Source: Dehalobacter sp. DCM (GTDB taxonomy: Bacteria > Bacillota > Desulfitobacteriia > Desulfitobacteriales > Syntrophobotulaceae). Taken from it: a stretch of DNA of 64,000 bases. How positions within the stretch are numbered: the stretch's first letter is position 1; each line of letters begins with the position of its first letter. The stretch is taken from the NCBI RefSeq assembly GCF_024972775.1, contig NZ_CP092282.1, positions 1,536,001 through 1,600,000 of the forward strand, in the 5' to 3' direction. The notes under the pieces were generated by a model, which saw nothing but the letters and a program-made list of their open reading frames with translations, made no database searches and was not told where the DNA came from. Shown here one piece after another: positions 9,645-19,600 of this stretch. A program made the position numbers and the translations under genes.

Positions 9645-10175
9645 GTGGTTTTATTTACCATCCAGGGGACGACGCCAGAATCAAAGGCGTCATCCCCTGC
9701 TTTGGAAACTATTACACTTGCGATTGTTAACGGCATAATCTGGGGATTGATGGTTTACCAATACGGTCTTTCTTTGGATTTTCTGCATGGGACTATTATA
9801 AGCAGTATTCTCTTAATGATTTTCGTCATCGATATCAAGGAACAAATTATCCCCGATCTTGTAAATCTTATCTGTTTTATCTGCGGACTTTTTTCTCTTT
9901 TTTCCGGGACAGCATTCCGGTTGGTTTGAAGCGTTGGTTGGCGCGCTGGTCGGCGATATTAAACTGATAGCCATGCTCGGAAACTGGCTGGGATGGTGCC
10001 AAATTTTAGTCGTTTCATTTCGCATCGGTCATCGGTGGGGTCACAGCGTTGGTTTTCGTTCAAATTGGCAAAAGACATGAAGGATACCGTTACTTTCGTT
10101 TCTAATATCGCACTGGTGGTACTATCCTCATTTTTGGGGGGAGACCATACTGGATACATTAAGGTACACATAGAA
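9645..10175 (+). pseudogene. Broken prepilin peptidase gene (pilD remnant)
   Basis: The first open segment (9645-9929) matches the middle of an A24 peptidase: a membrane segment, YGLSLDF and the first catalytic aspartate in VIDIKEQIIPDLVNLI. The second aspartate motif continues in another frame (LVGDIKLIAMLGNWLGW, about 9946-9996), followed by VIGGVTALVFVQIGKRHEG in a third and a tail ETILDTLRY near 10142-10168. At least two frameshifts therefore disrupt it, and the N-terminal methyltransferase region is missing. It lies exactly where pilD is expected, between the pilin and pilM. A separate intact A24 peptidase is encoded at 52098. Sequencing error at every break is unlikely but not excluded. 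Confidence 0.8.
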
Positions 10176-10201
10176 ATAACACAGGGAGCTGGTGATACAA
10201 G

Positions 10202-11200
10202 ATGAATACAACCGACATATTATCTCTGGATATCGGGTCGTTTTCGACCAAAGGGATTATTTGCAGAGATTCCGGCAAAGGACTTAAAGTAATAAAGAAG
10301 ATCCTGTTTCGAACTCCAGACGGTACGGCAGCCAATGGTAATTTGATAGATGTGCCTACCTTAAGTGCCACCATACGGGATCACTTGATCAAAAACGCCA
10401 TCTCGGCAAAGAAAGTTGTCTTTTCCATTACCAGTTCCGATATCATAACTCGTGAATTTACACTTCCAACCAAGAAAACTAGTGAAATCAAACAGATGAT
10501 CGGCTTTGAGGTGGAAAAGGCCCTGCCGATTCAAATGGATCAGTATATTATCGAGTTTTTTATTATACAATCCGGCAAAAATAAATCTGAAAACAGTTCG
10601 CGCATCTTTGTCGCAGCCACACCCAAAGAGATCGTCGAAAAATATTGGCAATTGGCGGAAATGCTCAAGCTTCAACCCCTCGTCCTTACGATTCACGCCT
10701 GTAACATCGCTGCATTCTTTAATGAAAAACAAATCATCAACGGAAGAGAATTTGATCCGGTAAAGACCACAGCCATTCTGGACATTGGTCATGTCTATAC
10801 GGAATGCAATATTATCAAGAATGGGAATATTCTGTTCCACCGCACAATACAGCTTGGCGGAAAGAATTTTCTATCCGAAGCCAGATCGGCAAATACCAGC
10901 GATGTCGCTGCGGCTCAGGACGCTGTTGATGTCGATGAAATTAAAGTGGGAATTTGGCTGCAGGAGATTCAAAGAGGGATGCGTTATTATAGCAGCATGA
11001 ATACAGGCAATCCGGTAGAAAATATCATCCTGACTGGAGGATGTTCCGATATAAAAATGTTACCTTCTTATATCAGTGATTCTTTGGAGATCCCGGCAGA
11101 GGTATTGACAGCATCGAGTATCATTCAGGAGAGCGAAAAGACGATGCGGGATACCTGCCAGTATTTTATAAATACGCTTGGTGCATTGATAAAGAAATAA
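10202..11200 (+). CDS. pilM: Type IV pilus assembly protein PilM
   Basis: 332 residues. An actin-like ATPase fold of the PilM/FtsA type is shown by the N-terminal phosphate loop LSLDIGSFSTKG, a second phosphate-binding segment AILDIGHVYTEC and the adenosine motif ILTGGCSDI. PilM is the cytoplasmic protein that binds the N-terminal peptide of PilN and links the alignment subcomplex to the ATPases. The next gene is pilN, whose INLFNP peptide is the expected partner. Length is normal. Confidence 0.9.
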   Translation: MNTTDILSLDIGSFSTKGIICRDSGKGLKVIKKILFRTPDGTAANGNLIDVPTLSATIRDHLIKNAISAKKVVFSITSSDIITREFTLPTKKTSEIKQMIGFEVEKALPIQMDQYIIEFFIIQSGKNKSENSSRIFVAATPKEIVEKYWQLAEMLKLQPLVLTIHACNIAAFFNEKQIINGREFDPVKTTAILDIGHVYTECNIIKNGNILFHRTIQLGGKNFLSEARSANTSDVAAAQDAVDVDEIKVGIWLQEIQRGMRYYSSMNTGNPVENIILTGGCSDIKMLPSYISDSLEIPAEVLTASSIIQESEKTMRDTCQYFINTLGALIKK

Positions 11201-11236
11201 TAACTTCAGGGGATTTGACCCGGGAAGGTGATGATT

Positions 11237-11779
11237 ATGCAGCAAATTAATTTATTTAATCCATATTTAAATAAGAAAAAGCTTCAGCCGAATCAAAGAA
11301 TCATGATTGGCGGGGGGATTGTCGTCGCATTGATTATCCTGTCACTGGCTTTTAACCTCATTGCTGCGATGATGGTTCGCAGCGAGATCGGGAAACAGGA
11401 AGCCTATTTGTCCAGTGAGGTTGTTCAGAAGGACAGGGCGGCATTAACCCAGGCCCAGGTCGACCTTGCTAAAATGGGCACCTATTTGACCACGGTCAAC
11501 GAGATTGCGCAAGGTTTGAAAAAATCGGATAAACTCAACCGGAGCCTGCTGGATCAGATTGCAGCAACTGTGCCTGCGGGATTATCTTTCCAATCCTTAG
11601 CTGTTACAGAACAAAAAAGTGTCGCGATTCAGGGTACAGCGCCTTCTCGGGATACAGTTGCTGAATTGCAGCACAATTTAACCCAATCAGGGCTGTTTGC
11701 CAATGTCCAGGTTGTTAACATTAACCGGGATAGCGGTTCCGGCTCTTATAAGTTTAATCTTGAGGGAACTTTGAAATAA
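11237..11779 (+). CDS. pilN: Type IV pilus assembly protein PilN
   Basis: 180 residues from ATG 11237, placed well after GGGAAGGTG; upstream GTG 11228 and ATG 11231 overlap the ribosome site. The N-terminal MQQINLFNPYL matches the PilM-binding peptide of PilN. One membrane segment lies at about residues 27-50, then a coiled region and a small ferredoxin-like periplasm-side domain. With PilM and PilO it forms the alignment complex. Confidence 0.88.
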   Translation: MQQINLFNPYLNKKKLQPNQRIMIGGGIVVALIILSLAFNLIAAMMVRSEIGKQEAYLSSEVVQKDRAALTQAQVDLAKMGTYLTTVNEIAQGLKKSDKLNRSLLDQIAATVPAGLSFQSLAVTEQKSVAIQGTAPSRDTVAELQHNLTQSGLFANVQVVNINRDSGSGSYKFNLEGTLK

Positions 11780-11794
11780 AGGAGGTGGCACAGA

Positions 11795-12985
11795 ATGAAG
11801 CTTTCGTTGAGGGAAAAATATCTGCTTTTCGGATTAGCGGGAATTATCGTACTCATTATTTATTATTTATTTGTTTTTCAGCCGCAGTGGCAAAACCTGA
11901 CTCAGCTTCAAGCCCAGGCAGCTGCAAATGCCAAGCTCATTGCGGATATTAAAGAATTTCAGCAGCCGGACAGCGTCATAGCGGAAGAGTATAAGCTGAT
12001 GAAGGCCAAGGTTGATAACCAGACCCGGATGTTTTTCCCGCTTAACAGTCAGGACAAGACGATCATCACGGTTGATCAGCTTCTAAGTTCAGCGGATTTA
12101 AGCGGCAAGGCGCTCAGCTTTGCCTATCCGGTACTTAAGACGGATACTGCGGTAGCGGCTTCCGGCGGTTCAACCGAGATGACATACTATTTGCATGACC
12201 TGCTGGCAGGCTCTCAGGCGGCAGGTACACCTGGTGCGGCAATTAATCCGAATAACCAGATTCCGAGCATGGATCTGACGATCCAGTTTAACGGTTCATA
12301 TAGCAGCTTGCTTTCCTTCTTAAGTAAAACAGAAGCCTTGGAAAAGAAGATGTTTCTTAAAAGTATGACAATCACCCCAAGCACAGAAACAGCCGGGGTG
12401 TCGGGTAACGTTGTTTTCCGTTTGTATTTACTGCCTAAGTTCAATGGTGCCGATGCGGACTTCTTAAACTGGGATATCCAGGGGACATACGGCACTGCCA
12501 ATCCGTTTGTCGCGGTTGGCGGCACCGTTGCCGCCTCGCAGGCTCCTTCTGCCTCCGCCGCGGTACAGACATCACCCACCGATTTTTTAATGTCGGTTGC
12601 ACCGGTCACGGCCGATATTCCGGCAGTTATCCTTGGCAAAAGCAACGACTATACACGGAGCAGCTATGTCTACAGCGATGAACAGACTTTCGTCAGTGTG
12701 TCGATCCGGTTGACTGAAAAAGAAGGAAAATACTATTATCAGTTTACCAATGCCGGCGATACCTATCCCAAAACTGGAACCCCGGAAGAATTTGTGCCGA
12801 TTGGTAATAATCTATCGTTGGCTGTCTACTCCGCAGTGCGAAACCAACAAAACGACCAGAACGGTGTCAACCTGACTATATCAAATGATACAGACAAGCC
12901 GTTTACTGTCCAGATCCTGAATGATGATACAAAAAGTCCAAGAATAAAGATTGTCAAGACCAGTGGAGAGGTTCGTATCCAGTAA
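11795..12985 (+). CDS. pilO: PilO-like pilus assembly protein with long C-terminal extension
   Basis: 396 residues, about twice the usual PilO length. The start follows AGGAGGTGG. Residues 1-32 give a short cytoplasmic tail and one membrane helix; a coiled coil and a PilO-like domain follow to about residue 220 (FNGSYSSLLSFLSKTEALEKKM). The remaining 170 residues are a separate outside domain with an Ala/Ser/Thr linker (AVGGTVAASQAPSASAA). Position directly after pilN fixes the role in the alignment complex. The added domain may reach the cell wall or contact minor pilins; that is inference. Confidence 0.8.
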   Translation: MKLSLREKYLLFGLAGIIVLIIYYLFVFQPQWQNLTQLQAQAAANAKLIADIKEFQQPDSVIAEEYKLMKAKVDNQTRMFFPLNSQDKTIITVDQLLSSADLSGKALSFAYPVLKTDTAVAASGGSTEMTYYLHDLLAGSQAAGTPGAAINPNNQIPSMDLTIQFNGSYSSLLSFLSKTEALEKKMFLKSMTITPSTETAGVSGNVVFRLYLLPKFNGADADFLNWDIQGTYGTANPFVAVGGTVAASQAPSASAAVQTSPTDFLMSVAPVTADIPAVILGKSNDYTRSSYVYSDEQTFVSVSIRLTEKEGKYYYQFTNAGDTYPKTGTPEEFVPIGNNLSLAVYSAVRNQQNDQNGVNLTISNDTDKPFTVQILNDDTKSPRIKIVKTSGEVRIQ

Positions 12986-13002
12986 AGTTTGGGGGGGATG
13001 AA

Positions 13003-13752
13003 ATGGAACAGAAAAGAAGAAATCAGGACGGGTTTACCCTGATTGAAGTTCTGGTGAGTCTGGCCATCCTGGGGATCGTGATTATGCCAATTGCCGCTTT
13101 CTTTTCCAATTCTGTCCACTATAACCAGATATCAAAGAAGCAGCTGCAGGCCAACCAAATAGCACAGTCGTATATTGAAAATTATAAAAGCAAATCGTTT
13201 AGCGAGTTGAATACGATCATCAATAACGGCAGCTTCGGGATGATGCCTCCGATCCATGATACCGGTAATCGTGTCGATATCCAGGTAAAGGTGGAAGCGG
13301 TTAAGTCAGTCTCAGATATTTCATACTCCCATACGTTTTACAATTTCTCCGCCTATGACGGGGAAACATTAACCCTGATTGCAGACGACACGAGCAATAC
13401 CGTTGCGTTGATGAGCTCAAGTGTTGTAGAGAGTTTTGCCAGCGATTTCGCGTCGCCGGTCAAGGTCAAATTCAAACTACCCGACGCTGCCTTGCCTCTG
13501 AGTGGGGGAATCACGATCAATATCGATAACCAAACCGCGCAGAAGCTGGAAATTTATCATGAAGCCGGGGACAAACTCCTCTTCGTTCCGACTTTGGGAG
13601 ACAATGCCGTGATCGTCTTGGGGAGCGAACCGACGCCGGAAAGCTCCGCACAGGAACAAGGCGCGAAAATAACGGTATGGGTTCTGCCCCTGAACGACAC
13701 AGACTTAGCTGACGCTATAACCGAGCTCAGTGTGGTAAAAATGGCCAATTAG
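13003..13752 (+). CDS. Minor pilin-like protein (PilV/PulI-like)
   Basis: 249 residues. The leader ends in QDG followed by FTLIEVLVSLAILGIVIMP, a type III prepilin signal with Glu at position 5. The mature domain is larger than the major pilin and of no recognised fold. Similar LIEVLVSLAILGI proteins (PilV, PulI) are minor subunits that prime assembly. It is followed closely by two more pilin-like genes, the usual minor-pilin cluster. Confidence 0.8.
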   Translation: MEQKRRNQDGFTLIEVLVSLAILGIVIMPIAAFFSNSVHYNQISKKQLQANQIAQSYIENYKSKSFSELNTIINNGSFGMMPPIHDTGNRVDIQVKVEAVKSVSDISYSHTFYNFSAYDGETLTLIADDTSNTVALMSSSVVESFASDFASPVKVKFKLPDAALPLSGGITINIDNQTAQKLEIYHEAGDKLLFVPTLGDNAVIVLGSEPTPESSAQEQGAKITVWVLPLNDTDLADAITELSVVKMAN

Positions 13753-13766
13753 AGGAGGTGAATACA

Positions 13767-15965
13767 ATGCGGAGAAAGCTGATTCAATCGGACAAGGGTA
13801 TAACCATGGTCATGGTTATCATGGTCACCGCGATCTTAAGCATCTTAGGTATTGCTATTCTGACTCTGACGGTATCCAATCTCAAGGTGATGGCCAGTGA
13901 CAAAAACGTCAAGAATACGTTTTATATTGCCGACTCGGCAGTTGACCAGGCTTATGGTCTGCTTAGCGAACAGGTAAAAGCTGCCGCCAAGGCAGGCAAT
14001 GAGGCGATCAACATCGAAGTGGATACGATTATCGCCGACGAGCGGGTTAAGCTCCTGACCGATGAAACCTATGTCAGTCCTTGGTTGAACGCCGACGGAT
14101 CGTTGAAAGAGGACTATTTGATCCAGCAGGTGACAGACCCTTCGGCAGATTATTACGATGAGTTTTTGGATCTGTTTAAGACTGCTTTTGCCGGAAACAT
14201 GAACGGGAATACCGTGGCCAAGCTAACGGATACAACAAACAATAACTATAAACCCGTGCAGGGTGAAATTCCTGAAGCGGTTACCGTAAACGGTGCGATT
14301 ACTTCCTTTAATCCCGCAGATGGCAGCGGCACGCTGAGCATCCCGCTTACTTTTACGGTTAGAAAGACGATTAACGGTCAGGACATAACTCAGCAGATTT
14401 CCTCCACCTTTACCGTCGATGCCCCGGACAGGATCATTGGTTACCAGACGGAATCATCCATCGCTCTGCTTCATGATCAGCCGCTCTGGCGCACGGCGCT
14501 GGCCAGCTATAAAGACATCACGTTCTCCGGCAGCGCGGCCGATATTACTGTCAAAGGCGATATTTTTGCCTGCGGGACCAAACAAGGCGATTTATCCGAC
14601 ATGCGGAATTTCGGCGGGATCACAGCCGGAGCTGACGCGACGGACAATACGCATGTCTATGTTTATGGGGATGCTTACAGTTACGCCAACCTTCAGGTCA
14701 ATGCGGACAATTCCGGCATTTTTGTGAAACAAAATCCACTCACTGCCACCGGTGGGAACAGCTATATCGATAATCTGGTCGTCCAGCAGGGTACGACAGC
14801 CGGCACAGTCCAGGTTGATAACAATGTTTATGCCAAGGATGATATTGAAATGAACGGGACCAATGCCATGGTAAGCATAGGCAAGGACTACTACGGTTAT
14901 TCGATGGGGTTATCCGGAGTTGATATGAGCAGCAGCATCATTATCAATAGTGAGGATATTGACCAGGAAGAGGGTTCGTCGCTCCAGATCCTCGGCAATA
15001 CCTTTTTAGCAGGATCTTCTTATATCGATGATCCGACACCCTATCAGACCGGTGAAAGCGTTTCCGTCGTCGGCAATTATCGATCCTATGGCTATCTTGA
15101 ACCGGGGGATTTGGACAAATATTCCTTTCGCCAGGTCGGGGACTCCATGCTTTTAATGGATAAAAATCTGAATACTGACGGCACAGTCAGCAGCGATGTC
15201 ACAGCGGACGATAAGGCGCTACGGATTGTGGATATCTATACACGTTTCCTGAACTTCCTGAATATTGGATATAACGACCCGGTAGCTGAGGGCCAGCCCG
15301 TCGTGACCAACAGTGCTTCGGCGATCAACTTGCAAGGTTCGGTTCGTGCGGTGGGAGCCTTTATCAAAAACGGCATCCAATGGGTTCCGTTTAACTTAAA
15401 CGACGTAGCCGACAGGCAATCATACGAGAACCATTGGACAGCTGTCCTGAATCAGTTTACCAATGATTTTAGCAACAGAGTCAATACAGCCATGCTGTAT
15501 GATGGTTCCTCCTGGATCCGCAATAATGAAATCGATTCGACGGGGTCTATCAAGGAAGTCTCCTGTATCCAAAACCAAGATATTTATATTTTAGGACCGG
15601 AATACACGGCAGCGGATGTCCCGGCAGGCAGTATCGTCGTCACAGCACCGGGATCGCCATCGATGTTGTTTGGCGGACTGATCCTTACCAGCGGAAAGGT
15701 CTACGTCCTGGGGACGGTTACCTTCTATGGCTCGGTTATTGCCGGGGATAACATCGTGGTAAAAGACCAATACGCCAAGAATTTTATCGGCAATGAAAAC
15801 CTCGTCAAACACGTTGTGGCTGCGGAAGGGCTGGATGATTTATTCAAATCGCCGACAGGAGATACAGATCCGTTCAATTATGCCGGAGGCGGCGGCGCGC
15901 CGGATGAACTGAGCGCGAATCCCTATCAGAGCTTGATCAAGGTGCAAAATTGGCAACGGATGTAA
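13767..15965 (+). CDS. PilX-like large minor pilus protein
   Basis: 732 residues from ATG 13767, which follows AGAGGAGGTG at ideal distance; GTG 13758 overlaps that site. The N-terminus DKGITMVMVIMVTAILSILGIAILTLTVSNLKVM resembles PilX_N: Gly before a hydrophobic helix but without the Glu at position 5, as in PilX/GspK types. The adjoining segment FYIADSAVDQAYG is a typical PilX feature. The rest is an extracellular Gly/Ser/Asp-rich beta-type region with repeated short polymer-like segments. It probably sits at the pilus tip complex with the neighbouring minor pilins. Confidence 0.75.
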   Translation: MRRKLIQSDKGITMVMVIMVTAILSILGIAILTLTVSNLKVMASDKNVKNTFYIADSAVDQAYGLLSEQVKAAAKAGNEAINIEVDTIIADERVKLLTDETYVSPWLNADGSLKEDYLIQQVTDPSADYYDEFLDLFKTAFAGNMNGNTVAKLTDTTNNNYKPVQGEIPEAVTVNGAITSFNPADGSGTLSIPLTFTVRKTINGQDITQQISSTFTVDAPDRIIGYQTESSIALLHDQPLWRTALASYKDITFSGSAADITVKGDIFACGTKQGDLSDMRNFGGITAGADATDNTHVYVYGDAYSYANLQVNADNSGIFVKQNPLTATGGNSYIDNLVVQQGTTAGTVQVDNNVYAKDDIEMNGTNAMVSIGKDYYGYSMGLSGVDMSSSIIINSEDIDQEEGSSLQILGNTFLAGSSYIDDPTPYQTGESVSVVGNYRSYGYLEPGDLDKYSFRQVGDSMLLMDKNLNTDGTVSSDVTADDKALRIVDIYTRFLNFLNIGYNDPVAEGQPVVTNSASAINLQGSVRAVGAFIKNGIQWVPFNLNDVADRQSYENHWTAVLNQFTNDFSNRVNTAMLYDGSSWIRNNEIDSTGSIKEVSCIQNQDIYILGPEYTAADVPAGSIVVTAPGSPSMLFGGLILTSGKVYVLGTVTFYGSVIAGDNIVVKDQYAKNFIGNENLVKHVVAAEGLDDLFKSPTGDTDPFNYAGGGGAPDELSANPYQSLIKVQNWQRM

Positions 15966-15983
15966 TGAAGCGAGGTTTTACCG

Positions 15984-16511
15984 ATGAAAGACGCCTTGAA
16001 AAATAACAAAGGTTTCACCATCATCGAGCTCTTGGCAGTCATCTCCCTGCTGGCGATTGTGACGGTGACAATCTCCACATTTTTCCTGAACAATCAGCGG
16101 GCCTATAAGATGTCAGTGGATGAAGTCACTGTCCAGGAACAGGCGCAAACAGCTATGAGCACGATCGTAGAGAAAACGATCGAAAGTAAAGGGATTGCAG
16201 CACTGGCGACAGATCACGCCACGTATTACCGGTTGGACATCCTTAATGCGGATGGTACAACGATGGCATTAAATTGGGATGTCGTGAATAAAAAGCTGAG
16301 CTGGATGAATTTGACTGGTGATACGACTGTTCATGAGCTAACAGGCCGGTTTACTGCCTTCTCGGTGACAACCCTGGAAACAGACCCGACCAAAGCCTCC
16401 AAAGCTGATTTTACAATCACGGTTGAAAGGCCGCCGACCACCTCACCGGAACCTCCGGTTTCAGTCACCCTTACCAATACGGTCAAATTCCGGAACTATT
16501 CGCCGACTTAA
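15984..16511 (+). CDS. Minor pilin-like protein (PilW/PulJ-like)
   Basis: 175 residues. A short basic leader MKDALKNNKG precedes FTIIELLAVISLLAIVTVTI, a type III prepilin signal with Glu at position 5. The mature domain starts with the helix VQEQAQTAMSTIVEKTIES typical of PilW/PulJ minor pilins and ends in a Pro-rich segment. Last of three clustered minor pilins, 18 nt after the PilX-like gene. Confidence 0.78.
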   Translation: MKDALKNNKGFTIIELLAVISLLAIVTVTISTFFLNNQRAYKMSVDEVTVQEQAQTAMSTIVEKTIESKGIAALATDHATYYRLDILNADGTTMALNWDVVNKKLSWMNLTGDTTVHELTGRFTAFSVTTLETDPTKASKADFTITVERPPTTSPEPPVSVTLTNTVKFRNYSPT

Positions 16512-16632
16512 AGAAATTAAAATTAAATTCCGATAAATTAATATAACCATTTCACGCTTCTAATTAAATCTCACAAAATAAACATCAAGTAATTATTGAT
16601 AAACAGACAAAGAATCGGAAGGAGGAAAATAT

Positions 16633-19600
16633 ATGCTGAGAAAAAGATGGGCAAAATGGCTGCCAATATTGCTGTCACTGACGCTGATTTTCCCATTCGG
16701 CATAACGAATACAACGTTTGCTGCGGATACGGTTGTGACTTTAACAACAATCGGCAGCAATACTTGGACTTGCCCAGCTGGAGTAAGTTCAATTAAAGTT
16801 GAGCTATGGGGCGGCGGCGGCGGTTCCGCCCGTGCCAGGAATGGCACTAAATTGATTGGTGGTGGCGGCGGCGGAGCCTACACGATGGGAACGTTAACCG
16901 TTACACCTGGGACAGCCTATAGCTACACGGTTGGGGCCGGCGGAACCGGAGGGACATCCAGCAATAATTCCGGCGGTAATGGCGTAAACTCGACCTTTCA
17001 AGTTGGAGCGATCACCTTAACGGCTAATGGCGGACGTGGATCCTCAAACGCCAATGGTGCCGCCGGGGGTGCTGCTTCAACAGGCACCAGTGTCACAACC
17101 AGTTATAAAGGCGGAGACGGCGCTAATGCCGGAAGCACTTACAGCGGCGGCGGCGGCGGCGGAGCCGGTCGGACCGGTGACGGCGGTAATGCTGCGACTT
17201 CTGCTGCCGGTGCGGGTAACACGCCAGGCGGTAACGGTGGAGCTGGCAGGTCCAGTCAAAACACCGGAGCAAATGGATTGACCTATGGCGGCGGAGCCGG
17301 TGGCGCATTCAGAGCGTCTTCTCAAGGTACTAATCAAAACGGTGGTAATGGTGCACCGGGGCAAATTGTTATCACTTATACAGCGATCCCGACTTACGCG
17401 CTGACGATGGCTGTGAATACAACAGCCGGTGGTGCGGCGACAGATAGCACGGGAACAAGCCCCTATATTGCCGGAAAAGTTATCAATATTACAGCAACGG
17501 CTAATAACGGGTATACATTCAGTTCCTGGACATCATCTTCCGGCGGCAGTTTCGGAAGTTCTGCACGCAGCAGCACGACATTCACCATGCCGCCTAATGC
17601 GACTACAGTAACGGCTATTTTTACTGCGGCAACACAGACCATCACCTACAACGCCAACAACGGAACCGGAACCGCCATGGCAAACACAACCGGCCTTACG
17701 GACTCGACTGTGACCCTGGCGGCAAATAGCTACAGCAGAAACGGATACACCTTCATTGGCTGGAATACCAATGCCAGTGCGACCACGGCGACGTATACCA
17801 ATGGGCAGAGTCTCACGATGCCGGCAGGGGGACTGACACTCTACGCAATCTGGAGTGGAAATCCCCAGACCATAACCTATAACGCCAATGACGGTACCGG
17901 AGCAGCAATGGCCAGTACGACAGGTGCAACAGGGGCTTCGGTAACACTGAGGACTAACACGTATACAAATACCGGTAAAGTATTTATCGGATGGAATACC
18001 GATTCCGCAGCGACAACAGCGGCATATACCGATGGGCAAACCATCACGATGCCGGCAGGCGGATTATCCCTCTACGCGGTCTGGGGAACCAGAACGGCGC
18101 TGAGTGTTTTGGAAGTGGAGCCGGGAACAAATTATCTGCTGCCAGCAACTGCCACTGTATCCAATTATGATGTAACGGTTACGCGGATGCCAATGACGCA
18201 GTTTATCAGTATGGTAGACAGCATCAATGGAAAATATGACATTGTTGTGATTGGGAATAATGCCTATACGGATACCGTCAGCAATACCCATTACGATTTA
18301 ACCCGACTGGGCGGCAGTGCAAATGTGACTGTCGGTTACAGCGCAGCCGGGTTGCATTATCCCACCACGACCACCGGAACCACGTTTGCTTTGCCTCAGG
18401 GCGGAACGACTGATTCCTATGAGAATTATTACGTAAACGATGTGACAAACCGCAAAGCGGCCGATGTGGACGAGTATCTAAAAACCGGGCAGCTGACCGT
18501 CTTTGCCGATTCAATCCTCAGCAGCTCCAGCACGATCAAGGATACCATTCTCTATAACAAATTCCACACCTACCGCAACAATTTAACGTATCCAAATTTT
18601 AAAAGTGTGACGACGATCGATATTAATGATCTGGTCAGCAAATATGCCTCTGCAAACAAACGTCCGACACTGAACCTTCAGGACCAACCGTTGGAATATG
18701 ACGGGACGGATGGGACAAAGCTTACGGACAACCGTGTGATGAGCTACGGGTTCTATCTCACTGGTGCGCATACCATGACAGCGAGCTTGTACATTGATGC
18801 CAATGGAGACGGAATCTTTACCGCTACCGAAAAAATGGCGACAGCGGCCGGACTGACGTCTTCAGGCAATAATGACAGTCCGTATGCCCTGAACTACCGT
18901 CTGCCGGATGCCTTTACGGGATTGCAGCCTTGGAAGCTTGTTATAACCGATGAGACCACCGGTGCCAAGACGTATACTACTGGGTATACCGCGTTTAAGG
19001 GGATTCCGCTCAATGTCCGGGTGCTGCAGCTGGTACCCTCGGGTTCCACGCTGAATGTGAAGACGGATATGCTGCAGCCTTTGACGGCAACAGGCGAATA
19101 TACTATTAGCGTCACGGTGATGAACGTTACCAATTTTGACAACGCCTATGCCGGCAGTCTGACCAATCCGAGCAACGCCGACGATGTTTACGGCGTTTCA
19201 CAGCCGACCAAGCTGGACGGCAATTACGACATGATCATCATGGGATTTGCTGATACCTACGGCGGTGCCGACCTTAAGAATGCAAACGCCATTACAGCTT
19301 TGAAGAACTTTATCGCTTCCGGCCAAAGCGTCATGTTCACCCATGACACGATGACCTTTGCCACGAACAGCACGAGTGGCTGGGACTATAACCTGACCAA
19401 GAATTTTCGTGATCTGATCGGACAGAATATCTATCAGAAAGACGCATGGAATGCCGATGCCGTCTCGACGGTCTCCCACGTCCTTAAACGGTTGCTATAC
19501 CCGGTAACGACGAATAACTCTTTTGGATTTACCCGAATTGCATTGGACAGAGCGAATAACGGCGGCGATTTTCCGACAGCGACCAGCACCGCGAAGCTCA

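Noticed and set aside
17533..18039. 168-codon minus-strand frame, Cys-rich
   Set aside because: Antisense of the Listeria-Bacteroides repeats; no start signals.
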